The translations under genes and the position numbers were made by a program. 64,000 nt of DNA from Williamsia muralis NBRC 105860. Lineage in GTDB: Bacteria > Actinomycetota > Actinomycetes > Mycobacteriales > Mycobacteriaceae. Shown in pieces: positions 45,157-53,578 of this stretch (positions within the stretch are counted from its first letter, which is position 1; every line of letters begins with the position of its first letter). The notes below the pieces were generated by a model, which worked only from the letters and a program-made list of their open reading frames with translations, was not told where the DNA came from and made no database searches. Location: the NCBI RefSeq assembly GCF_001598915.1, contig NZ_BDAP01000001.1, positions 992,001 through 1,056,000 of the forward strand. The letters are read 5' to 3'.

Positions 45157-45162
45157 ATTCTA
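45157..45162 (-). promoter_or_regulatory. Leaderless -10 of the membrane peptide/nitrobindin unit
   Basis: TAGAAT on the minus strand, six bases before the GTG at 45150; no -35 of good quality is seen. Confidence 0.6.
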
Positions 45163-45303
45163 GCTCGCGATGATGGGCGGGTGCGTGTGGGGATTCCCTC
45201 AATCTGGCCGCGTGCGTGAGTGCACACAGATCGGTCAGTACGGTCACATCCGGCCACGGTCGCGCGAGTTGTGTGCACGGAGGCACACGGCAGTCGAGAA
45301 AGA

Positions 45304-45335
45304 AGCCCGGCCCGCCTCGAGAGGCGGGCCGGGCT
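45304..45335 (-). terminator. Strong hairpin after the sseC gene
   Basis: AGCCCGGCCCGCCTC (45304-45318) pairs perfectly with 45321-45335 around a two-base loop, 17 bases after the sseC stop. The 15-base GC-rich stem should stop transcription of the cysA2-sseC unit. Confidence 0.8.
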
Positions 45336-45351
45336 CGTCGGATCCGACCTT

Positions 45352-45657
45352 CTACTTGCTGACGGTCACGTTCTGCTCGTGCACGCCGGGGCCCTCCGGG
45401 CTCACGGTGGCATCACCGTTGCCGATGGACGAGAGCGCACGCAACGACCACGTGCCGGGAGCGGCGAAGAACCGGAAGTCACCGGTACCGCTGGCGACCA
45501 CCTCTGCGGTGAACTCGCCGGTGTTGTCGAGGAGGCGGACGAACGCGCCGGCAACGGGGTTGCCGTCGGTGTCGACGACCTGACCTGTCAACACTGTTTC
45601 TTTTTCGGTATCGACACCGGCGGGCATCTTCTGTCCCTGTTTAGGCGCAGCACACAT
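45352..45657 (-). CDS. sseC: SseC-like DUF1416 protein
   Basis: 101-residue protein of the DUF1416 family, with MCAAPKQGQKMPAGVD and a beta-sandwich-like remainder (VAGAFVRLLDNTGEF). It is partnered with the sulfurtransferase cysA2, two bases upstream of it in the operon, as in mycobacteria (I recall Rv0814c). The conserved N-terminal cysteine (C2) may matter for sulfur transfer. Its role in thiosulfate or sulfur handling is inferred from that pairing. Confidence 0.85.
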   Translation of the reverse strand: MCAAPKQGQKMPAGVDTEKETVLTGQVVDTDGNPVAGAFVRLLDNTGEFTAEVVASGTGDFRFFAAPGTWSLRALSSIGNGDATVSPEGPGVHEQNVTVSK

Positions 45658-45659
45658 GA

Positions 45660-46499
45660 TTACTTGCTCTCTCCCAGTTCGATCGGGGCGCCGACGAGTG
45701 AGCCGTATTCGACCCAGCTGCCGTCGTAGTTCTTGACGTTCTTCTTGCCGAGGAGCTGATCGAGCACGAACCAGGTGTGGCTCGAGCGCTCACCGATGCG
45801 GCAGTAGGCGATGGTCTCTTTGCTGTCGTCGAAACCCTTTTCGGCGTACAGCTTTTCGAGGTCATCGTCCGCCTTGAAGGTGCCGTCCTCGTTGGCGGTG
45901 GTGCTCCACGGGATGTTGATCGCGCCCGGGACATGGCCACGCTGCTGGGCCTGCTCCTGCGGCAGGTGAGCGGGAGCGAGGATCTTGCCCGAGAACTCGT
46001 CGGGGCTGCGCACGTCGACCAGGTTCTTGCTGCCGATGGCGTTGATGACCTCGTCGCGGAATGCGCGGATGCTCGTGTCCGGCGCGGATGCGGTGTACGT
46101 GGTGGCCGGGCGGGTCACCTCGTCGGTCGACAGCGGACGGCCGTCGAGCTCCCACTTCTTGCGGCCGCCGTCGATGAGCTTGACGTCCTTGTGGCCGTAG
46201 AGCTTGAAGTACCAGTAGGCGTAGGCAGCGAACCAGTTGTTGTTGCCGCCGTAGAGAACAACGGTGTCGTCGTTGGAGACGCCCTTGGCCGACAACAACT
46301 CCGAGAACTGCTCCTGGTTCAGGAAGTCGCGGCGAACGCCGTCCTGCAGGTCTTTGCGCCAGTCGAGGCGGATGGCGCCTTCGATGTGTCCGCCTTCGTA
46401 AGCGGTGGTGTCCTCGTCGACCTCGATGAAGACGGTCTTGTCTGCTTTCAGGTTCTGCTCAGCCCAGTCGGCGCTGACCAGGACGTCGGAGCGAGCCAT
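45660..46499 (-). CDS. cysA2: Thiosulfate sulfurtransferase CysA2-like (rhodanese)
   Basis: 279-residue protein with two rhodanese domains. The active-site loop CRIGERS spans 233-239, with C233 the sulfur-accepting cysteine. ATG 46499 has AAAGGAAAA upstream and gives the family N-terminus MARSDVLVSADWAEQN. The mRNA leader of 183 bases follows a poly-cysteine leader peptide (46683-46769), suggesting control by cysteine supply. It may pass sulfur from thiosulfate to cyanide or another acceptor. Confidence 0.92.
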   Translation of the reverse strand: MARSDVLVSADWAEQNLKADKTVFIEVDEDTTAYEGGHIEGAIRLDWRKDLQDGVRRDFLNQEQFSELLSAKGVSNDDTVVLYGGNNNWFAAYAYWYFKLYGHKDVKLIDGGRKKWELDGRPLSTDEVTRPATTYTASAPDTSIRAFRDEVINAIGSKNLVDVRSPDEFSGKILAPAHLPQEQAQQRGHVPGAINIPWSTTANEDGTFKADDDLEKLYAEKGFDDSKETIAYCRIGERSSHTWFVLDQLLGKKNVKNYDGSWVEYGSLVGAPIELGESK

Positions 46500-46519
46500 G
46501 GTTTTCCTTTCGTGGTGGA

Positions 46520-46543
46520 TGCGGCATCGAGAAGCGATCCGCA
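46520..46543 (-). promoter_or_regulatory. Hairpin upstream of the cysA2 ribosome site
   Basis: On the minus strand TGCGG-ATCG pairs with CGAT-CCGCA around CTTCT, with one bulged G. It lies between the leader peptide and the AAAGG site of cysA2 and could be part of an attenuation switch. Confidence 0.4.
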
Positions 46544-46682
46544 GTAGATACAACTGTGGTGGTGCTCAGAGGATGAAGCTTGGGGGTGGTGCTGGGGGCG
46601 TGATGAATCGCTGGAGCGAAGAACGCGAACCAGGGGCACGCCGGACGTGCGGGACGCGGAAGATCTCGGAACGGCCCGCCGG

Positions 46683-46769
46683 TTACCGGCTCAGACAGCA
46701 ACAATTGGCGATACGACAGAAGTCGATCGCCCGACGGCGGGTGAGCATCAACTCACAGCCCAGTTGCAT
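46683..46769 (-). CDS. Poly-cysteine leader peptide of the cysA2-sseC operon
   Basis: 28-residue frame from ATG 46769: MQLGCELMLTRRR, then AIDFCRIANCCCLSR and stop. It contains five cysteines, three in a row (C23-C25). TAAGCT (46782-46777) lies seven bases before the ATG, so the message is leaderless. Leaderless poly-cysteine sORFs that act as cysteine-responsive attenuators are established in mycobacteria; this one fits in position (183 bases before cysA2). Low cysteinyl-tRNA would stall the ribosome and raise cysA2 expression. The -10 overlaps the stop of lmeA. Confidence 0.78.
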   Translation of the reverse strand: MQLGCELMLTRRRAIDFCRIANCCCLSR

Positions 46770-46776
46770 GGCCGAC

Positions 46777-46782
46777 AGCTTA
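46777..46782 (-). promoter_or_regulatory. -10 element of the poly-Cys leader
   Basis: TAAGCT on the minus strand, seven bases before the leader ATG; it overlaps the lmeA TAA stop at 46780-46782. Confidence 0.6.
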
Positions 46783-47616
46783 CCGCAGCGTGCGACCACT
46801 CCGAGATGGCCCTTGCCAGAAGTCCTGGGCGGTTGCGGCCAACGGCGCGGGCTCGGCCTCGAGCACCACATCGCTGCCCTGTGAGGCCGCCTTCACCGCC
46901 GGCATCGACCACGGAAGCGGCAGTACCGGAAGCGTCTTGGTGAACTGGGCGAGCACCATCGGCTCGGCCCCGGACGGAACGTCGGACTCCACGTGCTCGG
47001 CGGGACCGGAGTAGAGGTTGCGGGCATCGATGTGAAGAGCACCTCCACGTACGGACAGATCAACCGCGACGCTCACCTTTTCGCGGCGTTGCGCGGAACT
47101 GTGACCGGAATTACGCGGATCGCTCACATTGACCGTCCCGGTCAAGATGACGCCGGTGCTGGTCGAGAGGATCCCGTCGCCCGGACCACCACCGCCGGCC
47201 TTGTCTTCGGGCGCCGGCGTGGTGACGGTGAGGTCGATGATGCCGAGGAACCGGCCGAGGTTGACCGAGTCGATCTTGAGGGACGCGGTGGCCTTGTCCG
47301 CAGTCAGTTCGGTGTTCTGTCCGATGACCCATTCGCCGTCTGCTCGGCGCACGTCGGACAGCTTCGACCGCAGGTCGCCCCGGCGCCCATCGCCCAGGTC
47401 AGCGCCCCGCGCAGTGATACCGATCTGGTCGTACGAGTCGCCGGCGGCCTGGTCGACGAAGGGAAAACCGGAGATGGTGATCTCGGGGTCGAACTCGAGG
47501 TCGGAAGCCTCCCGCAACGCGGTGGAATAGCGGTACTCTGCGTAGGCCGCGGATGCGAAATCGGCGATCGTGGCGACCAAGAGGGTGATGAGCACACCGA
47601 CTGCCAGCTTGCGCAA
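46780..47616 (-). CDS. lmeA: LmeA-family phospholipid-binding protein (DUF2993)
   Basis: 278-residue envelope protein of the DUF2993/LmeA family, which in mycobacteria acts in lipomannan maturation. The N-terminus MRKLAVGVLITLLVATIADF is a signal-anchor-like segment, followed by a mixed domain (ITISGFPFVDQAAGD). TTG 47616 follows AGAGGGG. It sits between cysA2 and glnR as in mycobacteria, although the thioredoxin gene (thiX) seen there is absent. Confidence 0.82.
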   Translation of the reverse strand: MRKLAVGVLITLLVATIADFASAAYAEYRYSTALREASDLEFDPEITISGFPFVDQAAGDSYDQIGITARGADLGDGRRGDLRSKLSDVRRADGEWVIGQNTELTADKATASLKIDSVNLGRFLGIIDLTVTTPAPEDKAGGGGPGDGILSTSTGVILTGTVNVSDPRNSGHSSAQRREKVSVAVDLSVRGGALHIDARNLYSGPAEHVESDVPSGAEPMVLAQFTKTLPVLPLPWSMPAVKAASQGSDVVLEAEPAPLAATAQDFWQGPSRSGRTLR

Positions 47617-47793
47617 CGATTCCCCTCTGTAATGGACTCAGTCCATCCGGCGACGCGGCCGGCGACCGCCGGTGGAGACTCCCGCTGGGGACTTGTTAAC
47701 GGGTAACGACCGATATGACGCTATTCTGTCATCTATCTCGCACACGTTGGTAAGGCAGCGTACATATACGAATAATCGAGATCGGAGTGGTTT

Positions 47794-48579
47794 GTGGATC
47801 TCTTGTTACTGACAGCCGATCCCACCCCTGAGTCTGTATTGCCGTCGTTGTCACTGCTGGCTCATACCGTTCGAGTGGCGCCCACCGAGGTGTCCTCATT
47901 GATGGAAGCCGGAAACGCAGATGTAGCCATCGTTGATGCGCGTTCTGACCTTGCCGCCGCGCGCGGCCTGTGCCGACTGCTGGGGAGTACGGGTTCATCG
48001 GTCCCTGTGGTCGCGGTGCTGACCGAGGGCGGCCTGGTGGCCGTCAACTCCGAATGGGGCCTCGACGACTTCCTGCTGCCCGATACCGGTCCGGCCGAAC
48101 TCGATGCGCGCCTGCGCCTTCTGGTCGTGCGCACCCGAGGCGTCACCGCCGAGGAGGCCAGTGGAAAGGTCACCCTCGGTGACCTGGTGATCGACGAGGG
48201 CACCTACACGGCACGGCTACGTGGGCGCCCGCTCGACCTGACCTACAAGGAGTTCGAACTCCTGAAGTACCTCGCGCAGAACGCCGGTCGCGTATTCACC
48301 CGAGCTCAGCTGCTTCAAGAGGTGTGGGGATACGACTTCTTCGGCGGCACCCGCACGGTCGACGTGCACGTCCGTCGTCTCCGCGCCAAACTCGGCAGCG
48401 AGTACGAGTCGTTGATCGGTACCGTCCGAAACGTGGGCTACAAGGCGGTGCGTCCCAGCCGGGGCGGTCGCGGTGGCGGCGAGACCTCCACCGACAACGG
48501 AGATCTCGACGATCTGGGTGGATCGGACGAGGTCGAGTTCCCGGACCCGGAACTGAGTTCGAGCGCCAATGGTGGCTGA
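47794..48579 (+). CDS. glnR: OmpR-type nitrogen regulator GlnR
   Basis: 261-residue orphan response regulator. The N-terminal receiver-like domain (about 1-115) is atypical; the C-terminal winged helix (about 125-225) reads [20 protein letters not shown] and [17 protein letters not shown]. GlnR controls nitrogen-assimilation genes in actinobacteria. The GTG 47794 follows GGAG. The upstream region contains GTTAACGGGTAACG (47695-47708), reminiscent of GlnR half-sites. It overlaps mshD by 11 bases. Confidence 0.85.
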   Translation: MDLLLLTADPTPESVLPSLSLLAHTVRVAPTEVSSLMEAGNADVAIVDARSDLAAARGLCRLLGSTGSSVPVVAVLTEGGLVAVNSEWGLDDFLLPDTGPAELDARLRLLVVRTRGVTAEEASGKVTLGDLVIDEGTYTARLRGRPLDLTYKEFELLKYLAQNAGRVFTRAQLLQEVWGYDFFGGTRTVDVHVRRLRAKLGSEYESLIGTVRNVGYKAVRPSRGGRGGGETSTDNGDLDDLGGSDEVEFPDPELSSSANGG

Positions 48580-49435
48580 CGTCGGGCCTGTCCACGACCT
48601 CTTGACTGCCGCCGCCCGCGCTGACGGTGTCGCGCCGTTGGGCGAGCAGGCGGTGGCCGTCATCGGCCGCGAGGGTGTCAAGGAGTTCACCGTCTCATCC
48701 GGCGACACCGTCGTCGGGTATGCGAACGTCACCCCTGCCCGAGAGGGCGAACCGGCGATGATCGAGCTGGCGGTGCACCCCGAACACCGCCGCCGCGGTC
48801 ACGGGAAACGGCTGCTGACAACAACTCTCGAGCACGTGCCCGACAACCGTCGGGTGTGGGCGCATGGGAATCTGCCCGCCGCGCAGGCGCTCGCGGCTTC
48901 ACTGGGACTCACTGCCCGGCGCGAGCTGCTGCAGTTGCGACGGCCTCTGGCCGGGGCCGAACTCCCGTCGCTCACCGTGCCCGACGACCTTGTTCTGCGA
49001 ACGTACGCGGGGCCCTCGGACGACGCGGAGATCTTGAGGGTCAACAACGTGGCCTTCGAGTGGCATCCGGAGCAGGGCGGTTGGAGCACCGACGAGATCA
49101 CCGCGCGAACGGGCGCCGACTGGTTTGACCCCGCGGGGTTGTTCCTCGTGTTCGATGCGTCCGATCCTCACACCTTGCTGGGCTTCCACTGGACAAAGGT
49201 GCACCCTGCCGAGGGTGACACCCCCGCACTGGGAGAGGTGTACATCGTCGGCGTCGACGCCACCGCCCAGGGACGAGGTCTGGGACGATTGCTCACCCTG
49301 GCCGGCCTGCACCATCTCCAGCAGCGCGGACTCGCGGAGGTCGAACTCTACGTCGAGGGCGACAACAAGGCTGCGCTCAACACCTACGCCAAACTGGGGT
49401 TCACCCAGTTCGCGATCGACGTCGCATACGGCTGA
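48569..49435 (+). CDS. mshD: Mycothiol synthase MshD
   Basis: 288-residue acetyltransferase with two GNAT domains, which acetylates the cysteine of Cys-GlcN-Ins in the last step of mycothiol synthesis. The acetyl-CoA sites are [14 protein letters not shown] in the N-terminal half and [20 protein letters not shown] in the C-terminal half. The ATG overlaps the end of glnR. The presence of MshD independently confirms an actinobacterial host. Confidence 0.93.
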   Translation: MVADVGPVHDLLTAAARADGVAPLGEQAVAVIGREGVKEFTVSSGDTVVGYANVTPAREGEPAMIELAVHPEHRRRGHGKRLLTTTLEHVPDNRRVWAHGNLPAAQALAASLGLTARRELLQLRRPLAGAELPSLTVPDDLVLRTYAGPSDDAEILRVNNVAFEWHPEQGGWSTDEITARTGADWFDPAGLFLVFDASDPHTLLGFHWTKVHPAEGDTPALGEVYIVGVDATAQGRGLGRLLTLAGLHHLQQRGLAEVELYVEGDNKAALNTYAKLGFTQFAIDVAYG

Positions 49436-49486
49436 GTGCCGACCTGGGCGTCGGCCCGGGGCAATGTCCGATTCGTCACCATGGCT

Positions 49487-49508
49487 GTTCACCTCTCGTT
49501 CACCTCTC
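49487..49508 (+). promoter_or_regulatory. PHO-box-like direct repeat of pstS
   Basis: Two perfect copies of GTTCACCTCTC (49487-49497, 49498-49508) preceded by a degenerate GTCACC unit at 49475. Direct 11-base GTTCACC repeats are the PhoP/RegX3 target pattern in actinobacteria. TAGCTT (49536-49541) may be the -10. Confidence 0.7.
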
Positions 49509-49647
49509 CAGGGGTATCGCTTCACTCTCGCTCTGTAGCTTCCAAACCGCAGCAGGACGCGATGCGCTACGGCGTCGTGGCTGCCTGTGAATCATTGCGA
49601 CCTGTGTCGAGCAGACTGCCGATGCACGAATCGAAGGACTTCTTCAG

Positions 49648-50754
49648 GTGAACTTGAAAAACAGTGGAGCAATCCTGGGCGTGTTTGCTGCCTCAACGCT
49701 GCTGATCTCGGCGTGTGGAAACTCCGCGTCAGACTCCGACACGGCCAAGAAGGTCGAAGGCGTCACATGTGAAGGCCAGGCGAATCTGAAGGCCAGTGGA
49801 TCGAGTGCACAGGCCAACGCCATGACCCTGTTCGCCAACTCCTACGCCACCACGTGCGAGGGCAAGACCATCGACTACAACTCCAACGGCTCCGGCGCCG
49901 GCGTCAAAGAGTTCACCGGCGGCCTCACCAACTTCGGTGGCAGCGACTCGCCGCTGAAGGAAGACGAAGTCACCGCCGCGGCGACCACCTGCGGGTCCGA
50001 GGCATGGAACCTTCCCCTGGTCTTCGGCCCCATCGCCGTCACCTACAACCTCGACGGCGTCGACGCGGTCAACCTGTCGGGCCCCACCCTCGGCAAGATC
50101 TTCAACGGCACCATCAAGAAGTGGAACGATCCGGCCATCGCCGCCGAGAACTCCGGCGTGTCCCTGCCCGACCAGGACATCATCGTGATCTTCCGCTCGG
50201 ATGAGTCCGGCACCACCGACAACTTCCAGAAGTACCTGGAAGCCGCATCGGATGGCACCTGGACCCAGGGTGCGGGCAAGTCGTTCGCCGGCGGTGTCGG
50301 TGAGGGCGCGAAGGGCAACGAGGGCACCTCGGCCGCTATCAAGAACTCGCCCGGATCGATCACCTACAACGAGTGGTCCTACGCCACCAACCAGGGCCTG
50401 AGCATCGCCAACATCATCACCTCGGCCGGTCCTGAGGCCGTGCCGCTCTCGGTCGAGACCGTGGGCAAGACCATCGACGGTGCAACGCTGAAGAACCCGG
50501 GCTCGAACAACCTGGTCCTCGACACCTCGAGCTTCTACAAGCCGTCCGTTGCAGGTGCCTACCCGATCGTGCTGGCCACCTACGAAATCGTCTGCAGCAA
50601 CTACTCGGACGATGCCACCGGCCAGGCCGTCAAGTCGTTCCTCAAGGTCGCTGCGAGCACCGACGTGCAGAGCTCACTCGAGGCCGAGGGATACATCCCG
50701 ATCCCCGAGGGCTTCAGCACTCAACTGAACACAGCCATCGATTCCATTCAGTGA
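49648..50754 (+). CDS. pstS: Phosphate-binding lipoprotein PstS
   Basis: 368-residue periplasmic-type phosphate-binding lipoprotein. The signal peptide ends in the lipobox LISAC (C23), and family stretches KASGSSAQANAMTLF, GSGAGVKEFTGG and FRSDESGTTDNFQKYL form the phosphate pocket. GTG 49648 lies nine bases after GAAGGA. Captures phosphate for the PstCAB importer and is likely induced at low phosphate through the repeat at 49487. Confidence 0.95.
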   Translation: MNLKNSGAILGVFAASTLLISACGNSASDSDTAKKVEGVTCEGQANLKASGSSAQANAMTLFANSYATTCEGKTIDYNSNGSGAGVKEFTGGLTNFGGSDSPLKEDEVTAAATTCGSEAWNLPLVFGPIAVTYNLDGVDAVNLSGPTLGKIFNGTIKKWNDPAIAAENSGVSLPDQDIIVIFRSDESGTTDNFQKYLEAASDGTWTQGAGKSFAGGVGEGAKGNEGTSAAIKNSPGSITYNEWSYATNQGLSIANIITSAGPEAVPLSVETVGKTIDGATLKNPGSNNLVLDTSSFYKPSVAGAYPIVLATYEIVCSNYSDDATGQAVKSFLKVAASTDVQSSLEAEGYIPIPEGFSTQLNTAIDSIQ

Positions 50755-50787
50755 CTGATCTCTCTCATAAGTTAGGGCAGGAAAGCG

Positions 50788-51819
50788 ATGACGGTGCATG
50801 ACGCGGTCGGGCAATCTGACAAAGTAGGCGCGGTGAGCCCAAGCGCATCAGCTCCCGAGCCTTCGGACAGTCAATCGGATCTGAAGTCGAACTCCCGACA
50901 AAATCGGAGTCGTTTCTACGATCAGGCGTTCAAGGTGCTGGCTTTGACGGCCGGTGGCTTTGTCTGCCTGGTGATCCTGTTGATCGCACTGAACCTACTC
51001 TTCGAGGCCATCCCCTCATTGAGAGTGGACAACGTCAACTTCTTGACGAGTTCGGTGTGGGACACCACCAACGCCCTGAACCTCCGGTTCGGAATCCTCG
51101 ACCTGCTCAAGGTCACGGTTCTGAGCTCGGTGTTCGCGCTGGCGTTGGCGGTGCCCATCGCGATCGGTATCGCGACATTCCTCGTGTCGTATTCACCGGC
51201 GCCGTTGTCCCGGCCGCTCGGCGCCGTCGTCGACCTGCTTGCCGCAGTGCCGTCGATCATCTTCGGCCTGTGGGGCATGGCGGTTCTCGGACCCAAGCTC
51301 CAGCCGGTCGCCGACTTCCTCAACAGCAACCTCGGATGGTTCTTCCTCTTCGCCGACGGCAACGTCTCGAGTGGAACGATCTTCACCGCGGGAATCGTGC
51401 TGGCGATCATGATCCTTCCGATCATCACGTCGATCTCGCGTGAGGTGCTGCAGCAGACACCTGTGCTGCACAAGGAAGCGGCCCTGGCACTGGGCGCGAC
51501 GAAGTGGGAGATGCTGCGGATGACCTCATTCCCCTACGCACGTAGTGGAATGATCGCGGCGTCGATGCTCGCGCTCGGTCGCGCACTCGGTGAGACGGTT
51601 GCCGTCCTCATCATCCTGCGGGCCGCGACATCGACGTCCGGGTTCAGCCTCTTCGATGGTGGATACACATTCGCCTCCAAGATCGCCTCTGGCGCAGGCG
51701 AGTTCAACCAGCCCCTGCCGACCGGCGCGTACATCGCCGCAGGTTTGGTGCTGTTCTTGCTGACCTTCGTGGTCAATGCCATCGCCCGGGTTCTCTCCGG
51801 CGGAAAGGTAAACGGATGA
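50788..51819 (+). CDS. pstC: Phosphate ABC transporter permease PstC
   Basis: 343-residue inner-membrane permease with six or more helices. A hydrophilic N-terminal tail (about 1-45) precedes the first helix, and the EAA loop reads [23 protein letters not shown] 50788 follows GGAAAG. It overlaps pstA by four bases (ATGA). Confidence 0.95.
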   Translation: MTVHDAVGQSDKVGAVSPSASAPEPSDSQSDLKSNSRQNRSRFYDQAFKVLALTAGGFVCLVILLIALNLLFEAIPSLRVDNVNFLTSSVWDTTNALNLRFGILDLLKVTVLSSVFALALAVPIAIGIATFLVSYSPAPLSRPLGAVVDLLAAVPSIIFGLWGMAVLGPKLQPVADFLNSNLGWFFLFADGNVSSGTIFTAGIVLAIMILPIITSISREVLQQTPVLHKEAALALGATKWEMLRMTSFPYARSGMIAASMLALGRALGETVAVLIILRAATSTSGFSLFDGGYTFASKIASGAGEFNQPLPTGAYIAAGLVLFLLTFVVNAIARVLSGGKVNG

Positions 51820-52730
51820 GCACCTCAACCATCGATGGCAGCAGCCCGGTCAAGGCCGGCAATCTGTACAAGCCGGTCTCGCCCGCCCGGCGCCTCAAGA
51901 ACCAGTCGGCCACAATTGTTTTCACCCTGTGCTTCCTGATCGCGATGATTCCCCTGGTGATGGTGCTCTTCACCGTCATCAGCAAGGGTTTCGAAGCGAT
52001 CATCAAGCCGGAGTGGTGGTCGGGTGACCAGTTCCTGATCGGGCCGACGAGCTTCTCCGGCGGTGTCGGACACGCGATCCTGGGCACGATCCTCACGGCA
52101 TTGATCGCCGCCGTGATCGCCGTCCCGATCGGCATCATGGCCGCGATCATGTTGGTGGAGTATCCGAACAGCAAGCTGGTCAAGCCCACCTCGTTCATGG
52201 TGGACATCCTCGCCGGCGTCCCGTCGATCGTCGCGGCGCTGTTCATCTTCACCGTGTGGGTGACCACGTTCGGTCTGCCGCAGAGCGGCTTCGCGGTCAG
52301 CCTGGCACTTGTGCTGCTGATGCTCCCGGTGGTTGTTCGCTCCACCGAGGAGATGCTCAAGCTCGTCCCCGACGAGTTGCGTGAGGCCTCGTACGCGCTG
52401 GGCATCAGCAAGTCCAAGACCATCGTGAAAATTGTTGTCCCGACGGCGATGTCGGGAATCATCTCCGGAGTGTTCCTCGCCACCGCGCGAATCATGGGTG
52501 AGACCGCCCCGGTGCTGATCCTGGTGGGTTACACCGCTTCGGTGAACTACGACCCGTTCCAGAACAACATGACGTCGCTGCCGTTGTTCATCTACAACCA
52601 ATTGGCAAACCCCAATCCCGCCGGGGAATACCGCGTCTGGGGTGCAGCGCTGACCCTGGTCATCGTGATCGCGCTGGCGAATGCACTCGCGGCGCTGGCT
52701 TCTAAACTGCTCGCGCCGAAGACGAAATGA
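51816..52730 (+). CDS. pstA: Phosphate ABC transporter permease PstA
   Basis: 304-residue partner permease of PstC; the EAA loop reads [20 protein letters not shown], and [20 protein letters not shown] is typical of PstA. The start overlaps the pstC stop. Nine bases separate it from pstB. Confidence 0.95.
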   Translation: MSTSTIDGSSPVKAGNLYKPVSPARRLKNQSATIVFTLCFLIAMIPLVMVLFTVISKGFEAIIKPEWWSGDQFLIGPTSFSGGVGHAILGTILTALIAAVIAVPIGIMAAIMLVEYPNSKLVKPTSFMVDILAGVPSIVAALFIFTVWVTTFGLPQSGFAVSLALVLLMLPVVVRSTEEMLKLVPDELREASYALGISKSKTIVKIVVPTAMSGIISGVFLATARIMGETAPVLILVGYTASVNYDPFQNNMTSLPLFIYNQLANPNPAGEYRVWGAALTLVIVIALANALAALASKLLAPKTK

Positions 52731-52739
52731 GATAAGGCA

Positions 52740-53516
52740 ATGGCAAAAAGACTCGACCTCAAAGATCTGAACATCTACTACAGCGCCTTTCACGCCGTCA
52801 AGGACGTGAGCCTGGAAGTGCCGCCCCGCTGCGTCACGGCGTTCATCGGCCCTTCCGGCTGCGGTAAGTCCACCGTGCTGCGCACGCTCAACCGCATGCA
52901 CGAGGTGACCCCCGGTGCTCGTGTCGAGGGCAAGGTGCTGCTCGACGGCGACGACATCTACGGCAAGGGCATCGACCCGGTGTCGGTCCGCTCCACGATC
53001 GGCATGGTGTTCCAGCGCCCCAACCCGTTCCCGACGATGTCGATCAAGGACAACGTGGTGGCCGGTCTGCGACTGCAGGGTGTGCGCGACAAGAAGGTGC
53101 TCGACGAGACCGCCGAGCGCAGCCTGCGCGGAGCGAACCTCTGGGAAGAGGTCAAGGACCGGCTGAACAAGCCCGGCGGTGGCCTCTCCGGTGGTCAGCA
53201 GCAGCGTCTGTGCATCGCGCGTGCGATCGCGGTCTCGCCTGACGTACTCCTGATGGACGAGCCGTGTTCGGCACTCGACCCCATCTCGACGCTCGCCATC
53301 GAGGACCTGATCACCGAACTCAAGAAGGACTACACGGTGGTGATCGTGACGCACAACATGCAGCAGGCTGCCCGCGTCAGTGACCAGACCGCGTTCTTCA
53401 ACCTGGCGGCCGTCGGCCAGCCCGGACAGCTGGTCGAGCTCAGTGACACCGAGACGATGTTCTCCAACCCGACGCAGAAGGCGACGGAAGACTACATCTC
53501 CGGCCGTTTCGGCTGA
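52740..53516 (+). CDS. pstB: Phosphate ABC transporter ATPase PstB
   Basis: 258-residue ATPase that drives phosphate import. Walker [10 protein letters not shown] is at 37-45, the signature LSGGQQQR lies near 148, and Walker B reads [13 protein letters not shown]. The last gene of pstSCAB; a terminator follows 20 bases later. Confidence 0.96.
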   Translation: MAKRLDLKDLNIYYSAFHAVKDVSLEVPPRCVTAFIGPSGCGKSTVLRTLNRMHEVTPGARVEGKVLLDGDDIYGKGIDPVSVRSTIGMVFQRPNPFPTMSIKDNVVAGLRLQGVRDKKVLDETAERSLRGANLWEEVKDRLNKPGGGLSGGQQQRLCIARAIAVSPDVLLMDEPCSALDPISTLAIEDLITELKKDYTVVIVTHNMQQAARVSDQTAFFNLAAVGQPGQLVELSDTETMFSNPTQKATEDYISGRFG

Positions 53517-53536
53517 TCCTCGCAGGTACCCGAAGA

Positions 53537-53568
53537 AAACGGCCCCATGTTTCCGCATGGGGCCGTTT
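53537..53568 (+). terminator. Terminator after pstB
   Basis: AAACGGCCCCATG (53537-53549) pairs perfectly with CATGGGGCCGTTT (53556-53568) around a six-base loop. Confidence 0.75.
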
Positions 53569-53578
53569 CCTTGTCAGA

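Noticed and set aside
51825-53558. 577-codon minus-strand open frame across pstA-pstB
   Set aside because: Antisense to clear transporter genes; no start signal or motif.
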